From assembly GCF_014635905.1 (NCBI RefSeq), contig NZ_BMDS01000001.1, positions 62,001 through 126,000 of the forward strand: a stretch of 64,000 nt of DNA, in the 5' to 3' direction. Under the pieces are notes generated by a model, which saw nothing but the letters and a program-made list of their open reading frames with translations, was not told where the DNA came from and did no database searches. Positions 9,042 through 20,443 of this stretch are shown here, one piece after another (within the stretch, counting starts at the first letter, position 1; the number at the start of each line of letters is the position of its first letter). This stretch comes from Limosilactobacillus caviae. GTDB taxonomy: Bacteria > Bacillota > Bacilli > Lactobacillales > Lactobacillaceae. A program made the translations under genes and the position numbers.

Positions 9042-11081
9042 TTAAAATCTTCGTAAATGACGTAGCGAGTGATTTAAACGACCATTATTCTGGAACCGGC
9101 CATGCCGACGTGGCGGTCGTCGCCCAGGCATCGGTAGCGGAGCAGTTGAAGTTTCCTCTTGCGTTTCTTCAACTTGCTGTTCTGCAGTAACAATTTCTTC
9201 TGACACTGGTTCAGTCGATTGTGCCGCAGTAGGCTGTTCACCAGTTCTTGCTGTTAGCGAATCAGACTCAGCTGGAGCAGTCGAAGCAGCCTCACTAGAT
9301 ACGGTTTCTTGTGCAGGAACACTCAATGCGATTGATACTTCATCGCCTCCTACAGCACCTTGCATAACTGCCGGCTGCGCACTTTCGCTATCTTCCGTTG
9401 AATCTTCAATTTCTTTATCAGGACTCGTTGCTGAATCAGCAAAAGAGACAATGTAAGCAGATGAATCCGCGGTAGTTTCTTCTTGCTCACTCATTGCCAT
9501 TGATTCAGCGACTTCACTTTCCACTGGCAGATCGTCCGTAGTCATCTCATCTTCAACATCGCGATCCTGCACTTCACTGTCTGTTGGTATTTCCTCACTT
9601 GCCATATCACTAACAGTGTCATCTAAGTCCTGCGCAATCGCTGCGTCGTGATTTTCTGTCGTTTCAATTTCTGATGATTCCTCTACGTCATCTTCTTCTA
9701 CAGATGGTTCGTCCATTGCCGGTTCTGCGTTAGCATCTGTTTCACCTAAATCAACCGGAATATCGATATTCTGTTCTTCCATCGCAACAACTTCTGGTGA
9801 TTCACGTGGAACATTTGTTGCGAGCTCATCCATTTCTGCATTTGCTGACGTATCATCGGCAACTGGATCGGCAGTTTCAACACCTGCTTTAGGAACCGCA
9901 TGACCAGTTGCTTGCATTGGTATTCCATCAGCCATTGCCGCCGTTGAATTACTCATGTAAACATTTTGCTGGTCAACGCCAAATAAGCGCGCACGTAGCC
10001 GGACTGCGCCATTAAGCTCATCATTATACTGGCCAATTACCTTGATAATGTAGGAATCATTAGTATTGTCAGCCGCAAAGTTCAAGCGCATCTTATTGTC
10101 GGCAAATGACATCGTAAGTGGCGTTTCAACAAGGTGGTCGCCTTCAACAATAGGAAAACGGTTTGTAATTTCTCGTAGCCGTTGAAGGTTTACCCCATAA
10201 GATTGCGGCAGCTTCAGGTCACGAGAATTGCGGTAAATTTCAATCCGCATTATCGATGGTTTAACAATGGCATTTGATAAATCTTCAACAAGGTCGCTGG
10301 TATTAAAAATAATATAAGCATGGTTAAGGTCTTTTTGAGCAGGATTAACATAAATTAAGTCGGTAAAAAGATGCTGATCCTGATCAAAGTGCATCATCCG
10401 ACTAGAAATCCCCAAGAACATATCATCATCAAGGTCGGGATAATCAACATCAATCGTAAAGTCTTTACGGTAATCATCTATGCTAATAAAACAACCTAAG
10501 CCGAACTTATTTTCAGGCGTTGTTAACGGATCAACTGCCAATTCTCCCGTTAACTCACCAATTATTTGCCGGTGTTCCGTTACGTAATTAGTAAACGTAT
10601 ATACTAGCTGATGTTTTTCAGGATAATATTCCCCCATCGCAATAGCCACACCATTTTGATCGGTGAAATCTGGAATTGGCTTTTGGGGATGACCATTGGG
10701 AGCGATAATCAAGTTCGGTGATAACTGAACAACAAACTGGTCAGCCGGACGGACATCCTTAGCAACCGTAAAACTCGTATGCCACTTGACTGTATCTTCA
10801 CGAGTCGGGTCAAGGAAAAAGTCCGCTTGCGTATCAGTTTTCACATTATGCAAAATATGCCCGTCTTCATAAAATGACCCGAATTCAAACTGATCAGGAG
10901 TCACTTGATTCTTTTGTTGTGATTCTTCTTCCGTCGGCTGGTATGCCGTTTCTGGCTGTTGATTCTCATCTGGCACGCTTTGCGCAACAAGCATCAACAC
11001 TTCGCACAAGTTAGCCCTAAAAAAACCAGCCCGTAGATTTAGAAGTCCATAATAAAAATTCATTGCTTGATAATTATCCAT
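9042..11081 (-). CDS. unrecognised protein with acidic low-complexity region and basic tail, linked to glycosyltransferases
   Basis: I do not recognise this 679-residue protein. It has no signal peptide or membrane segment. Roughly the first 350 residues look folded, with many alternating beta-type stretches (for example SPNLIIAPNGH and YVNPAQKDLNHAYIIFNTSD). From about residue 390 to 640 the sequence is dominated by Glu, Asp, Ser, Thr and Ala and is likely disordered. The last 35 residues are strongly basic (PGRRPPRRHGRF and LRHLRRF). It follows two glycosyltransferase genes on the same strand after a 110 bp gap. It could be an accessory factor, a scaffold or a substrate of the glycosylation system. 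The ATG at 11081 is preferred, with GAGGG seven bases upstream. A GTG two codons earlier is also possible. Confidence 0.7.
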   Translation of the reverse strand: MDNYQAMNFYYGLLNLRAGFFRANLCEVLMLVAQSVPDENQQPETAYQPTEEESQQKNQVTPDQFEFGSFYEDGHILHNVKTDTQADFFLDPTREDTVKWHTSFTVAKDVRPADQFVVQLSPNLIIAPNGHPQKPIPDFTDQNGVAIAMGEYYPEKHQLVYTFTNYVTEHRQIIGELTGELAVDPLTTPENKFGLGCFISIDDYRKDFTIDVDYPDLDDDMFLGISSRMMHFDQDQHLFTDLIYVNPAQKDLNHAYIIFNTSDLVEDLSNAIVKPSIMRIEIYRNSRDLKLPQSYGVNLQRLREITNRFPIVEGDHLVETPLTMSFADNKMRLNFAADNTNDSYIIKVIGQYNDELNGAVRLRARLFGVDQQNVYMSNSTAAMADGIPMQATGHAVPKAGVETADPVADDTSANAEMDELATNVPRESPEVVAMEEQNIDIPVDLGETDANAEPAMDEPSVEEDDVEESSEIETTENHDAAIAQDLDDTVSDMASEEIPTDSEVQDRDVEDEMTTDDLPVESEVAESMAMSEQEETTADSSAYIVSFADSATSPDKEIEDSTEDSESAQPAVMQGAVGGDEVSIALSVPAQETVSSEAASTAPAESDSLTARTGEQPTAAQSTEPVSEEIVTAEQQVEETQEETSTAPLPMPGRRPPRRHGRFQNNGRLNHSLRHLRRF

Positions 11082-11197
11082 TTTCACGCCCTCATTCTCC
11101 GTCTTTAGTTTATCGATAGATAACAGTTAAAGGCTTCAAAAACACTACTATTATTTTTTCGCTCTTATCTTTCTATTCTATTATACTCAATTTTTAG

Positions 11198-12700
11198 TTA
11201 TATAGATGATAACTGTTGCCATTGCTGCCAAGTTTTTTCCTCAGCTAACCCGGCAAGGTTATTATAAGCACCATTACTCAACTGCTGAAGCTCATTTTGA
11301 TCTTGTAATAATTTAACAACCGTCTGAATAAAGCGTGCTTGGTTGTTTAATGGAATGATTTCGCCATTTTGTCCTGAGATTACCATTTCAGCAGGGCCAT
11401 AAAGATAATCATATGAAACAACCGGCACTCCATGATTTAGCGCCTCACCCATCGCAAGCGGCTGTGCATCAATCCTGCTTGCATCAACAAACAATTGCGC
11501 TTGATCATATGCTTCATCCAGCTGTACTTGATACCCGGCAAATTCAACAGCATCACCCACACCAATATTTTGAGCCTGTTTCTTATAATTATCAACATCT
11601 CCAACAGTCCCATAGCCGTAAAGGGTTAATTTACTTGCTGGTACTTGTTGGTGAATCTGTGCAAACATACTAATTAGTTGGCTAGTCTGCTTATCTTCCG
11701 CCAACCGCCCAACATAAATTAATTGCCCTTGCTTCCGATCTGCTTCATCGATTCGCTGGTACTCCTGTAATACCGGTACACCGTTAATTACCAATACCGG
11801 AATGACATCATGAATTTGACGACGTAATACCTTTGCTTGGTTTTCCGTCATGACAATAATACCGTCCCACTTCTTTGCCGCCGTTGTCATTGGCTCAACA
11901 AGCATTGAGTTCAGCGGTCCGTTTATCAAATCCTGCCCGTCGTTTACTTGATTCATTGGCAGCCACAAGAACCGCTTTGCTTTGCTGGTCATCTTTTGAA
12001 CCGGCTTAATTGCTACTGCTGGGCGATCAGCAATGAAGATATTATTTTCGCCATTTTCTTTGTTTAACTCATCAAGGAAAAAGGTAAATAAGTCTTCGAG
12101 GGTATCAAAGTAATAGTCCTTACCTTGGTAATTTCGTAATACATTCAAGGAGTTAATCGGTGTATTTTCAACCGACTTAACAAAGTAGCGTTCAAGGTAA
12201 ACCTGCCCGGTTGGACGGTAATAACGGCTATAATACATCTGCCCGTCCTCACCAAAGAATTCATCCACGGCCTTAAAGCCTCGAATATCGTAACGCTGGC
12301 GAAGCGTCATGTTTCCAGCAATGTCAAAGTAGTCGACATGGTTTACCTGACCAACTGTCCCGGCCGCAAAGTGAACTTCACAAACAAGCCGGTTACCATC
12401 TTTAACTTCACGATAGTTATTTCCGGTCCCAACCTGATAATCAATTGGCAGGGGCAGGTCTTCTGTGTGGAGTTTTTGTCCTTGATAATCCGTTGTTCCA
12501 GCAAAGAAATCATACATATTCACGAGCTGGTCATCAGTTAAAGCAAATTTTTTTATTGTTTCATGGAGTACAGGGTCAAAGTCACGTGTTACCAATTTTG
12601 CAGGGGCGCCATGCTTTTTGAATAAGGCTAGCCGTTTTATTTCCGCATGTTCAACACTAGAGTTACTACTTAATAAATACTGATTTACAAAAAAGCACAC
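11198..12700 (-). CDS. TagE/TarM-like glycosyltransferase with degenerate EX7E motif (GtfB-like partner)
   Basis: This 500-residue protein is a paralog of the gene just upstream. It has an N-terminal DUF1975-like half (SSNSSVEHAEIKRLALFKKHGAPAKLVTRDFDP) and a C-terminal GT-B (GT4) half with YVGRLAEDKQ. The motif that is EX7E in active retaining GT4 enzymes reads D-AQPLAMG-E here, with Asp in place of the first Glu. That raises the possibility that it is a non-catalytic or weakened partner, as GtfB is in streptococcal GtfA/GtfB complexes. In L. plantarum the adjacent paralogs TagE5 and TagE6 (GtfA/GtfB) are both needed for protein O-glycosylation. The GTG start sits one base after the previous stop, with GGGGGA upstream, so the two are coupled. 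A wall teichoic acid glucosyltransferase role is the alternative. Confidence 0.8.
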   Translation of the reverse strand: MCFFVNQYLLSSNSSVEHAEIKRLALFKKHGAPAKLVTRDFDPVLHETIKKFALTDDQLVNMYDFFAGTTDYQGQKLHTEDLPLPIDYQVGTGNNYREVKDGNRLVCEVHFAAGTVGQVNHVDYFDIAGNMTLRQRYDIRGFKAVDEFFGEDGQMYYSRYYRPTGQVYLERYFVKSVENTPINSLNVLRNYQGKDYYFDTLEDLFTFFLDELNKENGENNIFIADRPAVAIKPVQKMTSKAKRFLWLPMNQVNDGQDLINGPLNSMLVEPMTTAAKKWDGIIVMTENQAKVLRRQIHDVIPVLVINGVPVLQEYQRIDEADRKQGQLIYVGRLAEDKQTSQLISMFAQIHQQVPASKLTLYGYGTVGDVDNYKKQAQNIGVGDAVEFAGYQVQLDEAYDQAQLFVDASRIDAQPLAMGEALNHGVPVVSYDYLYGPAEMVISGQNGEIIPLNNQARFIQTVVKLLQDQNELQQLSNGAYNNLAGLAEEKTWQQWQQLSSI

Positions 12701-12701
12701 T

Positions 12702-14243
12702 TTACTCTTCCCCCTTTGCTTGCATATCAGCTACCAGTTCATTCCACAATTTCATCACATTCGGTTCCGAATAACGTTTACTATCTTCGTATGCACTCGC
12801 ACTCATTTTCGCTAATCGTTCCTGGTCTGTTAATAAGCTAATAATTGCTTGGGCTAAGCCATCAATGTCGCCATTCTTAGTTAGCAAACCATCTTGCTGG
12901 TCAATAATTACGTCTGACGGACCATACTTGATATCATTAGCAACAATCGGCAATCCATGGGACTGGGCTTCCACCAGTGATAGAGGCAATCCTTCAGCAC
13001 GGCTCGGTAAAATAAGCAGCTGGGCGTCTTCATATACTGAATTGACATCATCTGTATAGCCGTGGAATGTTACCGAACTGCTGATTTGCTCCTCAGTAAC
13101 AATTTTATTAAGGGTCTTATCGAAGTTATCATTAGCATATCCCCAAAAATCCAGCTTAGCATTGTGAACTGCTTTTAAGACTTGCGGCCATGCCTTTAAT
13201 AAGTGGTCTTGCTGTTTTTCTGGAGATAGACGGGCCACCATTACCACTTGGTTTTTAGACCGCTTTTTAAATGGAACATGCCGTTTGTCAATAACGGACG
13301 CTGGGACAATCGGGCCAGGAATCCGATATATTTTCACACCTAATTTACCGAACCGGTCGTAAACATCTTTTTGCTGCTGCGGGGTTAATGTAATAATTCC
13401 ATCCCAATCCTGAAGATGCTTCAATCCCCAATCGTAGTTATAATTAAGCGGTGAATGCAGCATGTCAGCCGGATTATTAACATGATCATTATGTAGCTGT
13501 AGTACTCGAAAAACACGGTGCTTCATATTTAAAACTGCCCAGCCTAATTCGTAAACCCGGTCAACTACAAAGCCAACCGGTCCCTGACCACAAATTTCTT
13601 TATTCGTAACCAGTTCATCAAGGAAGAACCGCGTCAATTGTTCGAAATCACTAAAATGATAATCATGTCCGTGATAGTTAAAGAGGTGGTACGTTTTGAT
13701 CTCCTTATCCCGCTTATCTTTTTGGTGAGTGAGTTGAATAGCAAGAGAACCATCAGGACGGTAGTAGTTTTCTGTAGCCATTTTCCCTTCCCAGTCATAA
13801 AGCTGCTCTACCGAAATGAACCCCCGACTATCAAACCAGCTGACTTTTAGCAACTTCCCAAAATGATCAAAGTATTGTAAGTTAATCACCCGGCGGTCAG
13901 TATCGCTTCGACGGCGGATATAGAGAATTCGTTTACCATTTTGATAATAATTATAATTAATTCCATCAGCTTTTCGTTCCCAGCGCGGGTTAACCGGAAT
14001 ATCCTTAATGCGAATATTCTTTTGCGGAACATCACAAGCTTCTTGGAAATAATCAAATAAATTCACAAAATCATGGTCATTAATTCCTGCTTCGTTCGTA
14101 ACCAAATGAAGTTCATTTGAATATTGACGTGTAACGATTTTAGCAGGCTGGTGGTACTTTTCAAATAAGTGCAAGCGTTTAATCTGCGCGTGCTCGATCC
14201 CAGATTTATTTCTTTGAATATTATCGTTTAGGAAAAAAAGCAT
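12702..14243 (-). CDS. TagE/TarM-like glycosyltransferase (GtfA-like, catalytic partner)
   Basis: This 513-residue protein has the TarM/TagE build: an N-terminal DUF1975-like beta-rich domain with KSGIEHAQIKRLHLFEKYHQPAKIVTR, then a GT-B fold. The donor-binding motifs MVARLSPEKQQ and SRAEGLPLSLVEAQSHG are intact, and the latter contains the EX7E pair expected of a retaining GT4 enzyme. It probably transfers a sugar from a UDP-sugar to protein Ser/Thr or to poly(glycerol/ribitol phosphate). It is the first gene of a three-gene minus-strand group with the degenerate paralog and the acidic protein. A ribosome site AAAGGGGAA precedes the ATG. No sortase-type or serine-rich repeat adhesin lies next to it, so the acceptor is not known from context. 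Confidence 0.83.
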   Translation of the reverse strand: MLFFLNDNIQRNKSGIEHAQIKRLHLFEKYHQPAKIVTRQYSNELHLVTNEAGINDHDFVNLFDYFQEACDVPQKNIRIKDIPVNPRWERKADGINYNYYQNGKRILYIRRRSDTDRRVINLQYFDHFGKLLKVSWFDSRGFISVEQLYDWEGKMATENYYRPDGSLAIQLTHQKDKRDKEIKTYHLFNYHGHDYHFSDFEQLTRFFLDELVTNKEICGQGPVGFVVDRVYELGWAVLNMKHRVFRVLQLHNDHVNNPADMLHSPLNYNYDWGLKHLQDWDGIITLTPQQQKDVYDRFGKLGVKIYRIPGPIVPASVIDKRHVPFKKRSKNQVVMVARLSPEKQQDHLLKAWPQVLKAVHNAKLDFWGYANDNFDKTLNKIVTEEQISSSVTFHGYTDDVNSVYEDAQLLILPSRAEGLPLSLVEAQSHGLPIVANDIKYGPSDVIIDQQDGLLTKNGDIDGLAQAIISLLTDQERLAKMSASAYEDSKRYSEPNVMKLWNELVADMQAKGEE

Positions 14244-14379
14244 TCTCTATTTCCCCTTTCATGGTTATCACTTTGAGTTTACCATATAATTGTTAATATT
14301 CCTTGAAAGCTTGCTAGACGTTTCCTATCAACCGTGCAATGTGTTAATATTAGTATTTATAGAAAGAAGTGGACGAGAT

Positions 14380-14787
14380 ATGCAAAACCCATTTGGTAAT
14401 AACAATAATAATGATAACCAAAATCCGTTTAACTTAAACAATCTCCCCCTACCACCGAATTACGCTAAAATCGTTAATGACCAGGGGGATATCCGAATTG
14501 CCAAAGTCGGCTTTTCATGGACAACTCTTTGGTTTGGCCCACTGCCAGCTCTTTTCCGTGCTGACTATTACAATTTTATTTTAATGATTGTGCTAACCCT
14601 TGACTATGGACTAGTTGCCCTCTTCTTTGGGCTTAATAGCCTGGTACAGTTCCCATGGCCATCTGTTTTCTTTGGCTTTTTCTATAACATGATGTACTTC
14701 CGACACTTATTTAATAAAGGCTATCGTCCCGCTGACCAACGCTCACGAGAATTGCTGACACGGTCACGATATTGGAAAGATAAGTAA
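14380..14787 (+). CDS. small membrane protein, DUF2628-like
   Basis: This 135-residue protein begins with an Asn-rich stretch (MQNPFGNNNNNDNQNPF) and then has GFSWTTLWFGPLPALFRADY, the pattern of the DUF2628 family. Two hydrophobic segments follow (about residues 58-80 and 85-105), so it is probably a small integral membrane protein. Its function is unknown. The ATG at 14380 is preferred over an earlier in-frame start at 14290, because the extra N-terminal residues do not look like the family and a GAAGTGG lies upstream of 14380. It is divergent from the glycosyltransferase genes and convergent with the GH1 genes, with its own terminator, so it is a single-gene unit. Confidence 0.75.
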   Translation: MQNPFGNNNNNDNQNPFNLNNLPLPPNYAKIVNDQGDIRIAKVGFSWTTLWFGPLPALFRADYYNFILMIVLTLDYGLVALFFGLNSLVQFPWPSVFFGFFYNMMYFRHLFNKGYRPADQRSRELLTRSRYWKDK

Positions 14788-14800
14788 TATAAATACTAAT

Positions 14801-14843
14801 GAACCCCTAGTATACTGACGCTTATGTCAGCTACTAGGGGTTC
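14801..14843. terminator. bidirectional terminator between DUF2628 gene and GH1 genes
   Basis: Perfect arms GAACCCCTAGTA and TACTAGGGGTTC enclose a second small stem CTGAC/GTCAG. It lies between convergent genes and should serve both. Confidence 0.8.
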
Positions 14844-14858
14844 AATTTTCTATATTAA

Positions 14859-17809
<2,951 letters not shown>

Positions 17810-18718
17810 TTAGTTTTCCTCCAACTCTCCGTTAACTTGAAGCAAAAGGTTATAAACGCCACCGTACAAGTTAGCATTATTTTCAAAATAAGCTTTCATA
17901 ATCGCTGGTCGTGGAATGTTAGTTAAATCCAACTTTACTAATAGTTTTTGATATTCTGCTGCAATTGTGTCGGCAACAATCGGTTGAGCACTGATTCCAC
18001 CACCAATAACATAGCGCTCCAAGTCAAGAACAGCTTGAATATTAAGAATTAGGTTAGCTATTTTCCAACAATATTTCTTAAATATTTTGTAAGCATATTT
18101 GTCACGATGATTTATTAAATCAAATACTGCAAGGCCATCATTAATATCTGGCAAATGATAATACTTAGCTATTTGATTAATCATCAAGACCGCTGACCCG
18201 ACGTTCCCATATTTATCTTTACCATTTTTAAATGCAACAAAACTTAACTCGCCAGCTTGATAATGCGAACCACGATAAAGGTGCCCATCAAGAATTATCC
18301 CGCCTCCAACACCAGTTCCAAGAACGATTGCCGCACAATTTTTTTCATTGCGCAAATTGCCTAACCATAATTCTGCCAACGCGGCTGCTTTCCCATCATT
18401 CTCCACACTAACGATCAATCCTTTACCAAATTTATTGTGTAAATGATCAACCAAGTTAACGCCATCAAGATATGGAAGGGCACCACCGAGACCAATTTCA
18501 CCAGTAATAGGGTTAACCCGTCCAGGGACGCTAAAGGCTACTCCACGAATTTGGTCATAATATTTTTGAACTAAATTATCAATTATCACCAAAAATGATG
18601 AAAGTTCTTCCTTAGGTGTAGAAACTTTGGAATGGTATATTATGTTTCCTGATCGATCTAAAATTCCGTATTTTGTTTCAGTGCCACCTACATCAATGCT
18701 TAGATAATCTTTTTTCAC
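17810..18718 (-). CDS. ROK-family sugar kinase, candidate beta-glucoside kinase
   Basis: This 302-residue kinase of the ROK family has the ATP-binding DVGGTETKYG near residue 10, the catalytic base Asp108 in VENDGKAA, and LGTGVGGGIILDG. The usual ROK zinc site (H-x-CxCGxxGC) is missing: the region reads AGELSFVAFKNGKDKYGNVG with no cysteine. It sits between a GPH symporter and two phospho-beta-glucosidases, so it may phosphorylate an imported beta-disaccharide on C6, as BglK (a ROK beta-glucoside kinase) does. Glucokinase action on the released glucose is the alternative. A GTG start at 18718 is chosen, because GAGGGG lies nine bases upstream. The ATG at 18727 has no spacing to that site. Confidence 0.85.
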   Translation of the reverse strand: MKKDYLSIDVGGTETKYGILDRSGNIIYHSKVSTPKEELSSFLVIIDNLVQKYYDQIRGVAFSVPGRVNPITGEIGLGGALPYLDGVNLVDHLHNKFGKGLIVSVENDGKAAALAELWLGNLRNEKNCAAIVLGTGVGGGIILDGHLYRGSHYQAGELSFVAFKNGKDKYGNVGSAVLMINQIAKYYHLPDINDGLAVFDLINHRDKYAYKIFKKYCWKIANLILNIQAVLDLERYVIGGGISAQPIVADTIAAEYQKLLVKLDLTNIPRPAIMKAYFENNANLYGGVYNLLLQVNGELEEN

Positions 18719-18781
18719 GTATCTCATCCCCTCACACAATAAGTAAATAGGAGGACTAACTCGGCCCTCCCAAATCACTGT

Positions 18782-20176
18782 TTACTTTTCTTGTTGGCGT
18801 TCACGTTCATGTTTTGCACGCAAATCAGATTGCATCTTACCTTCAAACGAATCAACTTTGTAGAAAAGAAGGGCAACAGCTGAAAGAGCAAAACCAATCA
18901 TCGGAACCCAAACATAGTTAGTAGTAATGGCATTGAGAGATGATGTTGTCTGAGCGTGGTTAGCAACATAACCACCCATACTTAAAATCCAACCAGTAAC
19001 GGCACCACCAATACCCATACCAAATTTGGCACTAAAGCTTGAGAATGAAGTAACAATTCCTTCTGCACGAACACCATTCTTCCATTCACCATAATCAACG
19101 GCATCAGCAAGCATAACGGCAATTAATCCAGATACAAGTCCCGTACCCAAGTTAACAATAATATTTGCAGCAATGATTGTACCAACACTTAACGTTTTAG
19201 CACCAAGATACATTACAAACTGACCAGCAATAGCGATAAGCATTCCGGCTAACATTGTATTCCGCTTTCCAAATCTCTTTGAGCACCATGGCGTGATTGC
19301 AACAGTAATTAATGCTGCCAATTGAAGTCCAAGCATAATCGAAGTTAGCCAGGCTGCATTCATATTGTACTTAAAGAAATATACCGTGACTTGATTACGA
19401 GTTTGCATTCCCATCCAGTAAATAAAGTTGATGAAAATAATAACTGCCCATGGCCAGTTATGCTTCAACGCTTTGAGAGATGTTTTTATCGGTAAAGCCT
19501 GTTTTGATTCCTTAGTTTGAATTCGCTCACGAGTATTGGCAAACGTATTCAGCAATAATACGCAACCAACGATAGAAAGGATAATACTAGAGATAAAGAA
19601 CCCTTTTTGTTCATTACCATGACCGAAAGCATTAACCATTGGTAAAGCTAGAACAGAAACTAATGTTCCGCCAGCTGTACCAAAGAACTGCCGAATTGTA
19701 CTTAAAGTAACCCGTTCATTAGGATTATTAGTTAAATTTGGCAAAATTGATGTAATTGGGATATTAACCGCTGAGTATAAAACATCAACACCAATATAGG
19801 TAATATAAGCCCAAATAATTTTACCTTCCAAACTCATATTTGGTGTTGTAAAAACTAAAACACAAAAGATTGAATATGGGATTGTAAACCATAACCAATA
19901 CGGTCGGGATTTTCCCCACCGCGTATGGGTATGGTCGATACAAATTCCCCAGAATGGACCATCAACTGCATCAACTAATCGTGCAACTAAGAATAGTGTT
20001 CCAACGGTTGCCGCAGTAATCCCAAATGCATCCGTATAAAAGAACATCAAGAAATTTGAAATTAAACCAAAAGAAATGTTACATGCAAAATCACTAGCCG
20101 CATAACTAATTCGTTCAGGCCAATGAACAAGATTAGGCATATGCACTTCTTTGTTTGTTCCTGAAGATTTATCCAT
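18782..20176 (-). CDS. GPH-family glycoside/cation symporter (XylP/LacS-like, no EIIA domain)
   Basis: This 464-residue transporter of the glycoside-pentoside-hexuronide family has 12 TM segments and probably imports a glycoside with a cation. Recognisable features are ARLVDAVDGPFWGICIDHT.TRWGKSRPYW and LSTIRQFFGTAGG. It ends without the EIIA domain seen in LacS, like the isoprimeverose transporter XylP. It is the first gene of the minus-strand operon with a ROK kinase and two GH1 enzymes, and is divergent from a GH31 alpha-xylosidase. The ATG at 20176 is supported by AGAGG eight bases upstream. A xylose- or glucose-containing plant disaccharide is the likely cargo. Confidence 0.88.
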   Translation of the reverse strand: MDKSSGTNKEVHMPNLVHWPERISYAASDFACNISFGLISNFLMFFYTDAFGITAATVGTLFLVARLVDAVDGPFWGICIDHTHTRWGKSRPYWLWFTIPYSIFCVLVFTTPNMSLEGKIIWAYITYIGVDVLYSAVNIPITSILPNLTNNPNERVTLSTIRQFFGTAGGTLVSVLALPMVNAFGHGNEQKGFFISSIILSIVGCVLLLNTFANTRERIQTKESKQALPIKTSLKALKHNWPWAVIIFINFIYWMGMQTRNQVTVYFFKYNMNAAWLTSIMLGLQLAALITVAITPWCSKRFGKRNTMLAGMLIAIAGQFVMYLGAKTLSVGTIIAANIIVNLGTGLVSGLIAVMLADAVDYGEWKNGVRAEGIVTSFSSFSAKFGMGIGGAVTGWILSMGGYVANHAQTTSSLNAITTNYVWVPMIGFALSAVALLFYKVDSFEGKMQSDLRAKHERERQQEK

Positions 20177-20219
20177 AATAAGCACCTCTTAAAATAATTG
20201 CATAAGTCCAACTGTTTGT

Positions 20220-20237
20220 TGTTTGTTTAGACAAACA
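20220..20237. promoter_or_regulatory. XylR-like ROK operator of the GPH operon
   Basis: An inverted repeat with 7-bp arms TGTTTGT and ACAAACA around TTAG lies just downstream of the -10 box of the GPH promoter. It resembles the half-sites of bacillar xyl operators, which are bound by the ROK repressor XylR. Confidence 0.6.
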
Positions 20238-20238
20238 C

Positions 20239-20276
20239 ATACTAGCATTTTCGTTTTATTTTTGCAAGCGCTTTCT
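20239..20276 (-). promoter_or_regulatory. GPH operon promoter with overlapping cre-like site
   Basis: On the minus strand -35 TTGCAA (20262-20267) and -10 TAGTAT (20239-20244) are 17 bp apart. A cre-like AGAAAGCGCTTGCA (20263-20276 on the other strand), matching the consensus at 12 of 14 positions, overlaps the -35 box. Confidence 0.6.
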
Positions 20277-20360
20277 TGGGTGGAGAATAAAAATAATAAC
20301 AATTCCGCTTTTATCTACATTAAAGGCATATGTTGTAAATTTAATTCTATATTTTTTCAC

Positions 20361-20389
20361 TTGACAGCGTTTACATTAAATTTTACAAT
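20361..20389 (+). promoter_or_regulatory. GH31 promoter with perfect cre over the -35 box
   Basis: A consensus -35 TTGACA (20361-20366) is 17 bp from a -10 TACAAT (20384-20389). TGACAGCGTTTACA at 20362-20375 fits TGWNANCGNTNWCA at all positions, so CcpA would compete with RNA polymerase here. Confidence 0.75.
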
Positions 20390-20403
20390 CTAGTTGTATT
20401 CAG

Positions 20404-20428
20404 TTAGTTTTTATCGTAGACAAACTAA
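20404..20428. promoter_or_regulatory. XylR-like ROK operator of the GH31 gene
   Basis: A 25-bp element has outer arms TTAGTTT and AAACTAA, the same arms and total length as the Bacillus xyl operator recognised by XylR. It lies between the expected transcription start and the ribosome site of the GH31 gene. Confidence 0.65.
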
Positions 20429-20443
20429 TCAAGGAGGATACTT

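Noticed and set aside
14290-14379. N-terminal extension of the DUF2628-like protein
   Set aside because: The extra 30 residues have no ribosome site and do not look like the family. The ATG at 14380 is better placed.
18719-18778. Longer start for the ROK kinase at 18778
   Set aside because: The extension would begin at a GTG beside the GPH stop and overlap the GAGGGG site used for the GTG at 18718, which gives the standard ROK N-terminus.
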